Shown here piece by piece: positions 18,483-28,584 of a DNA stretch of 64,000 nucleotides (positions are counted from its first letter, which is position 1; every line of letters begins with the position of its first letter). The position numbers and the translations under genes were made by a program. The stretch is from assembly GCA_947475685.1 (NCBI GenBank), contig CANJNC010000001.1, positions 1-64,000 on the forward strand, written 5' to 3'. The notes under the pieces are model-generated. The model was given only the letters and a program-made list of their open reading frames with translations. It had not been told where the DNA came from and did not search any database. This DNA is from Comamonadaceae bacterium (lineage in GTDB: Bacteria; Pseudomonadota; Gammaproteobacteria; Burkholderiales; Burkholderiaceae_C).

Positions 18483-21074
18483 GTCCAGCGCTTTTTTTAA
18501 CTCACCCGGTTGGGTCCCACCTGCCATGGCCATATCGGGCTTACCTCCCCCTTTGCCTCCCACTTGCTGCGCAACATGGTTAACCAAGTCCCCAGCTTTT
18601 ACCTTAGAAATTAGATCTTTGCTCACCCCACACACCAATTGAACCTTACCGTCTTGAACGTTGGCCAACAAAACAATACAAGTTTTAAGCTTATCTTTCA
18701 ACAAATCAACAGTATCCTTTAAAGCCTTGGCGTCCAGTCCTTGTATCTCTTTGACGAGAATTTTGATGCCATTGTGCTCAACGGCACTGTCCAAAAGATC
18801 ATCACTTTGAGAAGCGGCCAATTGATTTTTAAGATGAGCAATTTCTTTTTCTAAAAATTTTTGATGATCAAGTGTTTGTTTGACTTTGGCCGTCAAGTCA
18901 TCTGGAGAAGTCTTTAACAAGCCAGCAACTTCTTGCAAACCACTTTGTAAATTTGCGATATATCCTAGTGCCATCTCACCACAAACAGCCTCTATTCTTC
19001 TGACTCCAGCAGCAACGCCGCTTTCGGACAGCACCTTAAAGAGGCCAATGTCCCCTGTTGCGCTCACGTGCGTACCCCCGCAAAGCTCTTGACTTTCGCC
19101 AATACTCAGGACCCGAACCCGCTCCGAATACTTCTCGCCAAAAAGCATCATGGCGCCCGTCTTCTTGGCAGACTCCAAATCCATCTCGCGCGATTGGGTG
19201 TCGCCATTGGTAAGAATCGCTCGATTGACTTGATCCTCAATGGCTTTGATCTGTAGATCTGTAAGCGGCGCATTGTGAGCAAAGTCAAAACGAGTTCTTT
19301 CTGGGGAAACCAAGGAGCCTTTTTGCTGAACATGCTCGCCCAAAACAGTTCTAAGCGCCAAATGCATCAAGTGTGTAGCCGAATGGTGCCTGGCTGTCGC
19401 CAAACGCGTTTCCTTTTGGACACAGGCCTCGATGGAGTCGCCGACTTTGAGTTGCCCTTTGCTCAAGACTCCAAAATGCGCAAAGACATCGGACTTGATC
19501 TTTTGGCTGTCGCTCACTTGGAATTGAACCGTCGCGCTGCTTAAGACACCCTGGTCTCCGACTTGCCCACCACTCTCAGCGTAAAAGGGGGTCACATCCA
19601 AGACGACACTTGCTTCTTGGTTCTCGACGATGTGGTCAACGGCTTGGGCATTCACAAAAAGAGCCATCACTTTTGCGTTTACTTTGAGCTCCTTGTAGCC
19701 CACAAAGCTTGTTGAGGGGCCTTGATAGTCCAAGGCCTTGTCCATTTTAAATTTACCAGCCATGCGCGCTTGAGACTTTTGCCTATCCATCGCTTGATGA
19801 AAACCGGCTTCATCAATTTCAATGCCTTTTTCTCGACAAACATCTGCACACAAGTCCAATGGAAATCCATACGTATCGTGCAACTTGAATGCAATGTCGC
19901 CGTGCAAAATTGTTACATTGTCCCCCAAGGCCGACTCTAAAATCTCCATCCCAATGTCCAATGTCTCAAAGAATCTCTCCTCTTCAAGCTTTAAAGTATG
20001 GATGATCTTTGCTTCATTTTTTCTTAAATTTGGATACGCATCTCCCATCACCCGCACCAAATCGGGCACCAATTTATGAAAGAACGGTGCTTTCATGCCT
20101 AATTTATAGCCATGACGGATCGCTCTGCGTATGATGCGGCGCTGGACGTAACCTCGGCCCTCATTGCTAGGCACTACGCCATCACTGACCAAAAAAGAAG
20201 TGGCTCGAATGTGATCAGCGATCACTTTGAGTGAGTTGCTGCTCAAGTCACTACAACCCGTCTCACGAGCTGCAGCTTTGATCAACTCAACAAACAAATC
20301 GATCTCGTAATTGCTATGAACGTGCTGCATAATGGCAGCCAAACGCTCCAAACCCATGCCTGTATCGACACAGGGCGCCGGCAAGTTTTTCACACTTCCA
20401 TCGGTTTGCATGTCAAACTGCATGAACACATTGTTCCAGATCTCAATGAAGCGATCACCATCCTCATCTGGACTCCCGGGAGGTCCACCAGCCACTTCAG
20501 GTCCATGGTCATAAAAAATCTCTGAGCATGGCCCACAAGGTCCCGTATCCGCCATCATCCAAAAGTTATCAGATTGATAACGAGCACCTTTGTTATCCCC
20601 AATTCGAATGACGCGCTCTGAGGGCAAACCAATCTCCTTGGTCCAAATGTCATAGGCCTCATCGTCCTCAAAGTAGACAGTGACCCAAAGTCGCTCTTTT
20701 GGCAACGCATACACATGGGTCAATAGCTCCCAAGCCCATTTCAAACTATTGGATTTGAAGTAGTCTCCAAAGCTCCAATTGCCTAACATTTCAAAAAAAG
20801 TATGGTGCCTTGCGGTGTATCCCACATTTTCTAAGTCGTTGTGTTTACCACCGGCTCTTAAACAAGCCTGCACCGAGGTGGCTCGAACATAGGGCCTGCG
20901 ATCTGAACCCAAGAAAACATCCTTGAATTGAACCATCCCAGAATTCGTGAACATCAATGTTGGGTCGTTGCCAGGAACCAAACCACTAGACTCAACAACA
21001 GTGTGTCCACGTGCCTCAAAAAAATCTAAAAATGTCTTGCGTATTTCAGAGACAGACAGTTGAGCAATACTCAT
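18450..21074 (-). CDS. alaS: Alanyl-tRNA synthetase
   Basis: This 874-residue enzyme charges tRNA-Ala and removes mischarged Ser and Gly. The N-terminal class II aminoacylation domain ([10 protein letters not shown], then [19 protein letters not shown]) is followed by the tRNA-recognition region, the editing domain with HHSATHLMH (about residue 563) and [11 protein letters not shown] (about 663), and the C-terminal coiled coil and C-Ala domain ending [15 protein letters not shown]. All editing ligands are present. The gene is convergent with trmB and its last 33 bases are coding on both strands. Confidence 0.97.
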   Translation of the reverse strand: MSIAQLSVSEIRKTFLDFFEARGHTVVESSGLVPGNDPTLMFTNSGMVQFKDVFLGSDRRPYVRATSVQACLRAGGKHNDLENVGYTARHHTFFEMLGNWSFGDYFKSNSLKWAWELLTHVYALPKERLWVTVYFEDDEAYDIWTKEIGLPSERVIRIGDNKGARYQSDNFWMMADTGPCGPCSEIFYDHGPEVAGGPPGSPDEDGDRFIEIWNNVFMQFDMQTDGSVKNLPAPCVDTGMGLERLAAIMQHVHSNYEIDLFVELIKAAARETGCSDLSSNSLKVIADHIRATSFLVSDGVVPSNEGRGYVQRRIIRRAIRHGYKLGMKAPFFHKLVPDLVRVMGDAYPNLRKNEAKIIHTLKLEEERFFETLDIGMEILESALGDNVTILHGDIAFKLHDTYGFPLDLCADVCREKGIEIDEAGFHQAMDRQKSQARMAGKFKMDKALDYQGPSTSFVGYKELKVNAKVMALFVNAQAVDHIVENQEASVVLDVTPFYAESGGQVGDQGVLSSATVQFQVSDSQKIKSDVFAHFGVLSKGQLKVGDSIEACVQKETRLATARHHSATHLMHLALRTVLGEHVQQKGSLVSPERTRFDFAHNAPLTDLQIKAIEDQVNRAILTNGDTQSREMDLESAKKTGAMMLFGEKYSERVRVLSIGESQELCGGTHVSATGDIGLFKVLSESGVAAGVRRIEAVCGEMALGYIANLQSGLQEVAGLLKTSPDDLTAKVKQTLDHQKFLEKEIAHLKNQLAASQSDDLLDSAVEHNGIKILVKEIQGLDAKALKDTVDLLKDKLKTCIVLLANVQDGKVQLVCGVSKDLISKVKAGDLVNHVAQQVGGKGGGKPDMAMAGGTQPGELKKALDSFGPWIKSIV

Positions 21075-21344
21075 TGTGGATAACCCATTGAAAAGGATAA
21101 AAAAACAGCGTTGCTGTGAATGTGCAGGTGAGTGCGCTTAAAGCATTTTGCACTTAGATGCATTGATTATATTTTGGGTTTGAAGCCACACATGGCACGC
21201 GTCGTCATTTCGTGCGATATTGAATTGAGCCTATCTTGATACGACAAGCTGAAAGTCAGTTGCCCTTGGTATTGATCTCAAAAGAAGCCCCTGTGTTTTA
21301 GAGCGTATTCCCATATTTCTTAAATTAATCTTAAAAAAGCCAAA

Positions 21345-21400
21345 AAAGTGTATTTTTATACTCATTTTTTGTACACTTTCTGAAAATTATTACCTATAAT
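21345..21400 (+). promoter_or_regulatory. Promoter and probable operator of the winged-helix regulator
   Basis: AAAGTGTA (21345-21352) and TACACTTT (21372-21379) are perfect inverted repeats 19 bases apart, with a smaller GTAT-TTTT-ATAC palindrome at the left arm. A perfect -10 box TATAAT lies at 21395-21400, so the right arm covers the -35 region. Position suggests autorepression by the gene at 21435. The rest of the gap between alaS and this gene (21075-21344) shows nothing recognisable beyond AT-rich DNA. Confidence 0.55.
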
Positions 21401-21434
21401 TACTTATAAATTTACTTCTTAAAGGGTATCAACA

Positions 21435-21782
21435 ATGAAAACAGATAACGCATTCCTACACTTTCTGAACTTAACGGCCCACTTTGAAAATGAACCCATT
21501 CATCAAATTGACCTGCAAGCCAAAAAGATTCTAGAAACCATTGCTTGGCGACACCAATCGGGACAAGCGCTCACGGTCACCCAAGCCATGCGAATGGACC
21601 ACATCGCATCGGCTGCAACGATTCACCGAAAACTGGATTATTTAAGGCAGATGGGACTCGTTCAAAATATCTATCAGGGAAAGAACCGCCGAACTAAATT
21701 CATGGCACCCACAAAACTGAGCGCTCGATATTTTGAGAAAATCAACAAAGTCATGCGCAAGGCTCTTCACTCAATTGCGTGA
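21435..21782 (+). CDS. Small winged-helix (MarR-like) transcriptional regulator
   Basis: The 115-residue protein is mostly one winged helix-turn-helix domain: LEAKK-type helix, LTVTQAMRMDHIASAATIHRKLDYL as the helix-turn-helix (about 44-68), then a beta-wing GLVQNIYQGKNRRTKFMAPT. It resembles the DNA-binding half of MarR-type regulators and lacks a visible ligand-binding domain. A ribosome binding site, AAAGGG, precedes the ATG. Neighbours are alaS (divergent) and a porin (convergent), so the target is unknown except for probable control of its own promoter. Confidence 0.7.
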   Translation: MKTDNAFLHFLNLTAHFENEPIHQIDLQAKKILETIAWRHQSGQALTVTQAMRMDHIASAATIHRKLDYLRQMGLVQNIYQGKNRRTKFMAPTKLSARYFEKINKVMRKALHSIA

Positions 21783-21820
21783 GGCACGAGAAATTTGAGT
21801 TGCCTTGAATCAACTAAAAA

Positions 21821-23251
21821 CTAAAACTCCGTGTGCAATCTAAAACCAGTGACCATGACTGGGCCACGAAGCGAGTTATAGGCTGGGTTGCGCACGGATT
21901 GAACATCAAAGGTCAGGGCGGTTTGTTTACCTAAACTTAAACTGTAAAACGTCTCCAAAATGAGCTCAGGCTTGTAAGCCAAATAACCATCTCCAATAAA
22001 AAATGATATCCCCCCATTGCGCAAATAATTTTGACGCTCTGCAGACAACTTGTTTTGCAAATAAGAAACACCAACAACGTCCAAGCCTCTTCCCCAAGAA
22101 GTCCCATTCATCACAGCTCCCAACGCCAAGGATGCATCAACCTCAGTGAACGCATACGTTTCGGTCTTTCCATCTGCACGCATGGCCCTAGCAAAAACAC
22201 CCAAACTCTCGTTGACTTGTTGCTCCAAATTGAAACCTAGACCATACTTGTCTTTATCGCCCGTTCGCGCCTGAAATATCCATTGGCGATTGGTCAAATT
22301 AGGATTGGCCAGCCCATAGGCCAAAGCATCATTGAAATTGGCAACATTGGCGCGATCATGCCAAGCAATGAACCTGGATTTTCCAGCTTGGTTCATCAAA
22401 TAATGAGATCTTTCGATCTCAAATTGATCGCCGAAATGTTTACCTATTTGAAAGTCCACGGGCAATCCGTTGGGCAACTTAGGTCCAGTCATGCGAGACA
22501 GCCTCAAGGCCCAATTTTCTTTGTACCACTCCAATGCCACCCCCCAGCCATAGCCTCGGGCATCGGCTGCGTAATCATAAGCTGCATAAGTCATATTTCC
22601 CCAATTCATGAATTGGGTTCGAGGGTCCTTTGCATAGGCATTGTCGTCAAAGACATCGAGATTGGAAAAATTGCCAGCCGTTAATACCCAACGATTCCGA
22701 GATACCAGTCCCTTTAATTGATCTACATCGGCTGCAACGACCTCGGTCAAATCACCTTCGTTAAAAGTTTTTCTTAAAAAAAGCTTCTGTCGATAAATGG
22801 ACGGCCTAGATCCTGCAGCTCGCGTGACCTCTCCATTGGTAAATCCCCCCATACCGGCCAATGCCGAAAAAGGGATCCCCACATTCATCTCGGGCACAAA
22901 ATAAAACTCTAGGTCCCTTTGGGCTCGCCAGCCAAAAAAGACGGTATTGGTCCACGTATAACTGCTCTCTGCACCTCGCACCAAACTGTTGGGTCCATCT
23001 GGCAAAGCAGAAGCGAAAGAAGGTTTGTATTGATTGATGTATGTACTTTGTCCTCTGAGCATGAACTCTTCAAACGAAGGATCCTGAGCTTGATCGACAT
23101 GCTTTGATTCCTCGGCCCTGCTCACCTGTAAAAACACGAGAAAGGACACCCCAAGCACCGCGCTCAGACATGTTTGCACACTTTTCCTCATGAACAACGA
23201 CAGCCCAAGCATCGATGTTTGATTGAAATAGAACTTCTTAATGAATGGCAT
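21821..23251 (-). CDS. Carbohydrate-selective porin, OprB type
   Basis: The protein is a predicted outer-membrane beta-barrel. A signal peptide is visible when translation starts at the internal ATG at 23191 (MRKSVQ, hydrophobic core, cleavage after VSRA); starts at 23251 or 23212 give a longer cytoplasmic-looking lead. The body has alternating hydrophobic strands and ends with the aromatic TGFRLHTEF, a typical C-terminal barrel strand ending in Phe. The segments YTWTNTVFFGWR and FNWGNMTY-like repeats fit OprB-type sugar porins; I am less sure of the substrate. It is convergent with the small regulator. Confidence 0.72.
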   Translation of the reverse strand: MPFIKKFYFNQTSMLGLSLFMRKSVQTCLSAVLGVSFLVFLQVSRAEESKHVDQAQDPSFEEFMLRGQSTYINQYKPSFASALPDGPNSLVRGAESSYTWTNTVFFGWRAQRDLEFYFVPEMNVGIPFSALAGMGGFTNGEVTRAAGSRPSIYRQKLFLRKTFNEGDLTEVVAADVDQLKGLVSRNRWVLTAGNFSNLDVFDDNAYAKDPRTQFMNWGNMTYAAYDYAADARGYGWGVALEWYKENWALRLSRMTGPKLPNGLPVDFQIGKHFGDQFEIERSHYLMNQAGKSRFIAWHDRANVANFNDALAYGLANPNLTNRQWIFQARTGDKDKYGLGFNLEQQVNESLGVFARAMRADGKTETYAFTEVDASLALGAVMNGTSWGRGLDVVGVSYLQNKLSAERQNYLRNGGISFFIGDGYLAYKPELILETFYSLSLGKQTALTFDVQSVRNPAYNSLRGPVMVTGFRLHTEF

Positions 23252-23356
23252 AGATGCGTCTGAGACAAACTCAGATTATGCCTTTATAAGCGTGACAAAT
23301 TCATGACGCCCAGGCTCAATCCCTCAAAGCCGCGAATTAAAAAAAAGGGGGTGGTC

Positions 23357-23998
23357 TTATTTTAAAAGTTCCGCACCTGTCTTGCTTTGTGCGACTTCAA
23401 AGCTCACACCATGCGCGAGCTCTTGAACTTTAAGACCTTCGGGCGTGACGTCAAACACACCTAGATCGGTGATGATTCGATCAACAACACCCACACCCGT
23501 TAAGGGCAGAGAACAGTTCTTTAGGATTTTTAAATCCTCGGTACCGTCTTTTTTCTTTGCCACATGCTCCATGAGAACAATGACGCGTTTGACACCCGCC
23601 ACCAAATCCATGGCGCCGCCCATTCCTTTGACCATCTTGCCAGGAATCATCCAATTGGCCAGGTCACCTTTTTCACTGACTTGCATGGCACCCAAAATGG
23701 AGAGGTTGATTTTTCCACCCCTGATCATGGCAAAGCTGTCGTGACTTCCAAAAATGGACGAGCCTTTGATGGTGGTCACCGTTTGCTTGCCCGCATTGAT
23801 CAAGTCTGCATCCACCTCTTCATCAACGGGGAAAGGTCCAATGCCGAGCATGCCATTTTCTGACTGGAGCCAGACCTCAATGTCTGCAGGCACATGATTG
23901 GCCACCAGAGTCGGTATCCCAATGCCTAAATTGACATAAAAACCATCTTCCAACTCTTTTGCAGCACGAGCTGCCATTTGATCTTGACTCCAAGGCAT
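23357..23998 (-). CDS. scoB: 3-oxoacid CoA-transferase subunit B
   Basis: This is the beta half of a succinyl-CoA:acetoacetate (3-oxoacid) CoA-transferase, 213 residues. The catalytic glutamate lies in [12 protein letters not shown] (about residue 45-56), and the [14 protein letters not shown] and [10 protein letters not shown] segments are characteristic. The enzyme moves CoA from succinyl-CoA to acetoacetate, allowing use of ketone bodies and products of polyhydroxybutyrate breakdown. It starts 2 bases after scoA on the same strand, and the two subunits work as a heteromer. Confidence 0.9.
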   Translation of the reverse strand: MPWSQDQMAARAAKELEDGFYVNLGIGIPTLVANHVPADIEVWLQSENGMLGIGPFPVDEEVDADLINAGKQTVTTIKGSSIFGSHDSFAMIRGGKINLSILGAMQVSEKGDLANWMIPGKMVKGMGGAMDLVAGVKRVIVLMEHVAKKKDGTEDLKILKNCSLPLTGVGVVDRIITDLGVFDVTPEGLKVQELAHGVSFEVAQSKTGAELLK

Positions 23999-24000
23999 GA

Positions 24001-24708
24001 TTAAACTCCCGCTCTGTCTGTAATTGTTCTCTTTTCGATACGCTTTTCAGGATGTCGGTTGACAACAATCCGGTGAACATAAATACCTGGCAAATGGACT
24101 TGATCGGGAATCATTTCCCCTAACTCAACCAACTCTTCCACTTCAACCACGCATATTTTTCCAGCCATTGCAGCCGCTGGATTGAAATTTCTAGCCGTCA
24201 GCCTGAACTGCAAATTGCCCGATGGATCTGCTTTGTAAGCTTTGACCAACGCCACATCTGGGACCAAAGAGCGCTCCATCAAATAAGTCTCGCCATCAAA
24301 TTCCCTGGTCTCTTTGCCCTCAGCAACCATGGTGCCCACACCTGTCTTGGTAAAAAAGGCTGGAATACCCGCGCCACCAGCCCTTAATTTTTCAGCCAAT
24401 GTGCCTTGTGGTGTGAATTCCAATTCCAACTCGCCTGCTAAAAACTGGCGTTCAAACTCTTTGTTTTCACCGACATAAGAAGCAATCATCTTTTTGACTT
24501 GATGCGTTTCTAGCAACTTGCCCAAACCAAATCCATCCACCCCAGCATTGTTTGAAATGATCGTCAGGTCTTTAACGCCTAAGTTTTTGATGGCCTCAAT
24601 CAAGGCCTCCGGAATACCACATAGACCAAACCCTCCCACGGCCATCAATTGGCCATCGCTCACAATGTCCTTTAAAGCCGCAAAAGCAGAATCAAATACT
24701 TTATTCAA
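24001..24708 (-). CDS. scoA: 3-oxoacid CoA-transferase subunit A
   Basis: The alpha subunit has 235 residues. It shows [13 protein letters not shown] near the N-terminus and the CoA-transferase I motif [14 protein letters not shown]. The start is TTG at 24708, preceded by a strong ribosome binding site (AGGAG, 6 bases upstream); no ATG is available at a suitable place. It pairs with scoB directly downstream. The set fits a C4 metabolism role together with the BktB-type thiolase encoded at 43.6 kb, though the two are far apart. Confidence 0.9.
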   Translation of the reverse strand: MNKVFDSAFAALKDIVSDGQLMAVGGFGLCGIPEALIEAIKNLGVKDLTIISNNAGVDGFGLGKLLETHQVKKMIASYVGENKEFERQFLAGELELEFTPQGTLAEKLRAGGAGIPAFFTKTGVGTMVAEGKETREFDGETYLMERSLVPDVALVKAYKADPSGNLQFRLTARNFNPAAAMAGKICVVEVEELVELGEMIPDQVHLPGIYVHRIVVNRHPEKRIEKRTITDRAGV

Positions 24709-24833
24709 AACTCACTCCTAAACCAAATATAGAGACTTCAATCATGTAACGCATTCTAAGCCAGACCCAAGAAGTTCATTCACGAACATATGGGTCTCGC
24801 GAAAAAATCAACCATTACTGTGGGGAAAAACAA

Positions 24834-25253
24834 TTAACTCACCAATTCAAGGATCCATGCGGGTAAATCCTCTGCTCTCTCAGTTGTTAAATTCACCCAC
24901 ACCATGGTTGCACCTCCACTGGCGTAAATCTTGCCAGGCTGATCGATGCGTTCGATGGTTGTCCATGACTCAAAGGTTTTACGAGCAGGTTCACTTGCGA
25001 ACAACTTTAAGCGCAAATCACCAGGGTAAAGCAATTGATGATAAAAATTACAAAAAGCATTCAATATGATGACTCTCGCAGTTGCAGACTTGTCATTCAA
25101 TCCTAAACTGTGGAGCCAATCCATGCGAATGCATTCCATGAAACGAAAGTACGACACATTGTTGATGTGATTGAATGCATCCATGTCACCCCACCTGGTG
25201 GGCATCGTGAGTTCAAAAAGTAATTTTTTGTCCTCCGGAACGCTAAGTCTCAT
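24834..25253 (-). CDS. Hotdog-fold acyl-CoA thioesterase
   Basis: The 139-residue protein belongs to the 4-hydroxybenzoyl-CoA thioesterase family. The signature RWGDMDAFNHINN (residues about 19-31) carries the catalytic aspartate, with VSYFRFMECIRMDWL following. It would hydrolyse acyl-CoA thioesters, exact chain or acyl group unknown. Its ATG overlaps the stop of the upstream SDR gene (ATGA), showing translational coupling, so the two likely act on related substrates. Confidence 0.85.
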   Translation of the reverse strand: MRLSVPEDKKLLFELTMPTRWGDMDAFNHINNVSYFRFMECIRMDWLHSLGLNDKSATARVIILNAFCNFYHQLLYPGDLRLKLFASEPARKTFESWTTIERIDQPGKIYASGGATMVWVNLTTERAEDLPAWILELVS

Positions 25254-26032
25254 AAAGAGAATCCATCGTCAGCCGAGATGATCGAGCCATTGACAAAATG
25301 ACTTTGATCTGAACAAAGCAAAACCAACAACGCATCTAAATCCCCTGCAGAACCCACTCGCTTTCTCGGCAGCATCTGAACGAGCTTTTGACCCTTCTCG
25401 GTTGACCAATGGTGATGATTGATTTCGGTGTCAATGTAGCCCGGACAGATGGCATTGACATTGATTCCAAAACGCCCCCACTCCAAAGCCATCGCTTTGG
25501 TCATTTGGATCACCGCTGCTTTGCTCATGGCGTATAAGCCGATTTGAGGCAGAACCCGAAGACCCGCAACTGAGGCGATGTTGATGATGCGCGCACCAGG
25601 GAAACTGCCCTTTTCAACACCCATTGCGCGGCCAAGCATTCTCTTACCTACTTCTTGAGCCACAAAGAAAGCCCCGCGGACATTGGTATTAAAGACAAAG
25701 TCAAAGTCCTCGGGCTTTGCATCTTGAATTTTTTGCGTGGTGCTCACCCCAGAATTGTTGATGAGTATATCAATGGGGCCGACTTCGCTTTCAGCATGCT
25801 CAATGGCTTTTGAAATGCTGGATGTTGAGCTCACATCCAATTGAACCACATGCGCTTGAAACCCTTGAGACTCCAACTCAGCCCGCAAGTCCTTGAGCCG
25901 ATCCATCCTCCTTGATGCAAGCACGACGGTGGCACCCGCTTGGGCCAGCGTTTTTGCAAACTGAGCGCCCAAACCGCCAGAGGCGCCTGTGATGAAAGCC
26001 ACTCGACCAGATAAATCGATTGTATAAGCCAT
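25250..26032 (-). CDS. Short-chain dehydrogenase/reductase
   Basis: The 260-residue protein is a classical SDR: NAD(P)-binding TGASGGLG at 15-22, NNSG at about 91-94, and the active-site Ser and Tyr-x3-Lys in IASVAG and LYAMSK. The second Rossmann strand ends ASRRMDR, where the two arginines suggest NADP preference. The C-terminal GSIISADDGFSL is a typical fit to 3-oxoacyl-type or hydroxyacyl-CoA-type reductases. Substrate is unknown. It is translationally coupled to the downstream thioesterase and divergent from the ETF-QO gene. Confidence 0.85.
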   Translation of the reverse strand: MAYTIDLSGRVAFITGASGGLGAQFAKTLAQAGATVVLASRRMDRLKDLRAELESQGFQAHVVQLDVSSTSSISKAIEHAESEVGPIDILINNSGVSTTQKIQDAKPEDFDFVFNTNVRGAFFVAQEVGKRMLGRAMGVEKGSFPGARIINIASVAGLRVLPQIGLYAMSKAAVIQMTKAMALEWGRFGINVNAICPGYIDTEINHHHWSTEKGQKLVQMLPRKRVGSAGDLDALLVLLCSDQSHFVNGSIISADDGFSL

Positions 26033-26164
26033 ATTGGGTTAAGCCCTATAAATACATCATTGACGTTAAAATGCAATTATTATGTCGTTCTAGGCTTTAT
26101 TGCTCCCTTGAACGAAAAAATTGTTTATTCGCTCTAAACTGTTCCGATATTGAGAATCATTCAC

Positions 26165-27862
26165 ATGACAGACACCGAAATTCTTGCTCAATTTGGCCCT
26201 AGAGAGTCCATGGATTACGATATCTTGATCGTAGGTGCTGGCCCCTCTGGACTGGCCAGTGCCATCCATTTAAAGCAACTTGCCCAACAAAGTGGGACGG
26301 ACATTTCAGTTGCCGTATTAGAAAAAGGCTCCGAGCCAGGTGCGCACATTCTCTCTGGCGCCATCATGGACCCCATTGCAATGAGCGAACTCTTTCCCAA
26401 CTGGCAAGAATTAGGTGCTCCCCTGCACCAAAAGGTCACCGATGATGCCTTTTTGTTTTTAACCCCCCAAGGGGGCTTTAGAACCCCCAATTGGCTGCTG
26501 CCGAAAAACTTTCAAAATCACGGCAATTACATTGTCAGCTTAGGCGAAGTCACTCGCTGGTTGTCTGAGCAAGCGGAGGGCCTGGGCGTGGAAATATTCC
26601 CTGGTTTTAGCGCCTCGCAACTGCTGTTCAACGAGAAAGGCGCAATTCGTGGTGTGGCCACTGGCAATATGGGGGTCTTCAAAGACGGCACGCCTGGTCC
26701 TCAGTTCCAATTGGGCATGGAGATCAACGCCAAATACACCTTCTTTGCAGAAGGATCTCGAGGCCATTTGGGCAAACAAGTGATCTCTCACTTTAACTTG
26801 GACCGTGACAGTGACCCGCAAAGTTATGGCATTGGCATCAAAGAGCTTTGGGAAATTGATCCCTCGCGCCACCAACCAGGCTTGGCCCTGCACAGCGCAG
26901 GTTGGCCGCTTGACAACGACACCTATGGGGGGTCATTTCTCTATCATTTACCAGACAACAAGGTGGCCGTTGGATTCATCGTAGGCCTTGACTATCAAAA
27001 TCCATGGCTAAGTCCCTTTGAAGAGTTCCAACGATTTAAAACACACCCCAACATCAAATGGTACTTTGAAGGACATGTCGGCAAAGGGATTAAAGCGGGC
27101 AAGCGTCTGGCCTATGGTGCCAGAGCAATCACTGCGGGGGGCTTGCTGAGTCTGCCAAAAACCATTTTTCCAGGTGGTGCGCTCATCGGATGTGATGCGG
27201 GCTATTTAAATGCGAGTCGCATCAAAGGCTCACACGCCGCCATCAAATCAGGCATGTTGGCCGCTCAAGCAGCCTTTGAGGCTCTTTCAAATGCAAGGTC
27301 CCATGATGAGTTGAGTCTTTATCCCGAACTCTTTAAGAAAAGCTGGTTGCATCAAGAACTTTGGAAAGCTCGCAATTTCAAGCAATGGTTTAAGAAAGGT
27401 TTTGTCATTGGCTCTATCATGACGGGCATTGAGCAGTGGCTGCTTGGCGGACACATGCCTTGGACCATCCACAAAACAGTTCCCGATCACTTGTCCTTAA
27501 AAGATGCAAAGGATTGTGCGCCAATTGATTACCCTAAACCCGATGGCAAACTAAGCTTTGATCGACTCAGCAGTGTCTTTATCAGCAACACCAACCACGA
27601 AGAGAATCAACCCTCTCACCTGACGCTGAAAGATCCCAGCGTGCCCCTAAAAATCAACTTTGCAAGATTTGCAGGCCCAGAGGCCAGGTACTGCCCTGCT
27701 GGAGTTTATGAATACATTGAGCAAGGCGATGGTCAAACCACCTTTCAAATCAACGCTCAAAACTGCGTTCACTGCAAAACTTGTGACATCAAAGACCCGA
27801 CACAAAACATCGTCTGGGTCACACCCGAAGGCGGTGGTGGACCCGTTTATGGTTCGATGTGA
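26165..27862 (+). CDS. Electron-transfer flavoprotein:ubiquinone oxidoreductase
   Basis: ETF-QO passes electrons from acyl-CoA dehydrogenases, via ETF, to ubiquinone in the inner membrane. I choose the ATG at 26165 (565 residues; MTDTEILAQFGPRESMDYD is the usual N-terminus) over a TTG at 26150. The FAD-binding GAGPSGLAS lies near residue 25. The C-terminal 4Fe-4S domain holds CPAGVYEY and then NCVHCKTCDIKDP, giving all four cysteines, and ends GGGGPVYGSM. No etfA or etfB is present in the window. It is divergent from the SDR gene. Confidence 0.93.
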   Translation: MTDTEILAQFGPRESMDYDILIVGAGPSGLASAIHLKQLAQQSGTDISVAVLEKGSEPGAHILSGAIMDPIAMSELFPNWQELGAPLHQKVTDDAFLFLTPQGGFRTPNWLLPKNFQNHGNYIVSLGEVTRWLSEQAEGLGVEIFPGFSASQLLFNEKGAIRGVATGNMGVFKDGTPGPQFQLGMEINAKYTFFAEGSRGHLGKQVISHFNLDRDSDPQSYGIGIKELWEIDPSRHQPGLALHSAGWPLDNDTYGGSFLYHLPDNKVAVGFIVGLDYQNPWLSPFEEFQRFKTHPNIKWYFEGHVGKGIKAGKRLAYGARAITAGGLLSLPKTIFPGGALIGCDAGYLNASRIKGSHAAIKSGMLAAQAAFEALSNARSHDELSLYPELFKKSWLHQELWKARNFKQWFKKGFVIGSIMTGIEQWLLGGHMPWTIHKTVPDHLSLKDAKDCAPIDYPKPDGKLSFDRLSSVFISNTNHEENQPSHLTLKDPSVPLKINFARFAGPEARYCPAGVYEYIEQGDGQTTFQINAQNCVHCKTCDIKDPTQNIVWVTPEGGGGPVYGSM

Positions 27863-27910
27863 AACTCTTTAAATTGAACTTCAACGATCTGATGCATTGA
27901 AAAAATAGAA

Positions 27911-28294
27911 ATGAATATGACCCTTAAATTCACCCCTGAACACCAATGGATTCGCCTCGCAGATGAAGCCTCTCTTTTGGCCACGGTTGGCATCACAGAG
28001 CATGCGCAAGAGACTTTGGGCGATATCGTCTTTGTCTCAACGCCAAACATTGGAGACGTCTTGACTCAAAACACCGTCGTGTCTGAGGTGGAATCTGTCA
28101 AGGCTGCATCTGATGTGTTTGCACCTGTTTCTGGTGAAGTCATTGAAATCAATCCATTGATCAAAGACGACCCTGGGCTCATCAATAAAGACCCCATGGG
28201 TGAGGGTTGGTTTTTTAAAATGAGGGTTGATTCAAAGGCAGATTTGGAGAAACTTCTTTCCTTGGATCAGTACCATAAATCAATAGGGAAATGA
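27911..28294 (+). CDS. gcvH: Glycine cleavage system H protein
   Basis: GcvH is the lipoyl carrier that shuttles the aminomethyl group between the P and T proteins of the glycine cleavage system. The 127-residue protein is full length; the lipoyl lysine is Lys64 in VESVKAASD, and the GITEHAQETLGDIVFV strand is conserved. Neither gcvT nor gcvP is in the window, so the gene stands apart from the usual operon. H proteins can also act as lipoyl relay for 2-oxoacid dehydrogenases. It lies 48 bases after the ETF-QO gene. Confidence 0.92.
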   Translation: MNMTLKFTPEHQWIRLADEASLLATVGITEHAQETLGDIVFVSTPNIGDVLTQNTVVSEVESVKAASDVFAPVSGEVIEINPLIKDDPGLINKDPMGEGWFFKMRVDSKADLEKLLSLDQYHKSIGK

Positions 28295-28454
28295 AAACAG
28301 GGGGGAAAAATAAAAAAATTGATGCTGCGGCGCAGGTACGTGAAACAATTTCTCAACTTGAATGCAAAATACGCTGATTTGTTGGCAATCGTTTAAATAA
28401 CAAGCACGCCGAAGCAAGCCTTTAAACACACGGCTTTTTGAAGTCAAAGCTCCA

Positions 28455-28481
28455 AGTTACCCACAATTTCTGTGGACAACT
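28455..28481. promoter_or_regulatory. Opposed DnaA-box-like sequences
   Basis: AGTTACCCACA (28455-28465) and TGTGGACAACT (28471-28481) face each other across 5 bases. On the minus strand the right arm reads TTGTCCACA, which differs from a consensus DnaA box TTATCCACA at one base; the left arm TTACCCACA also differs at one. They lie in the 290-base gap between gcvH and the aminotransferase gene. Whether DnaA binds is untested; a chance palindrome is possible. Confidence 0.35.
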
Positions 28482-28584
28482 TTAGTGTGTTTGTCTGAGA
28501 TGTTTCACAAAAAATTAGTAAGTACTCGCTAACGCAAGGCCCAATCTTTTTTGAAGATGAAACAAATTAGCCATTGACAAAAAT

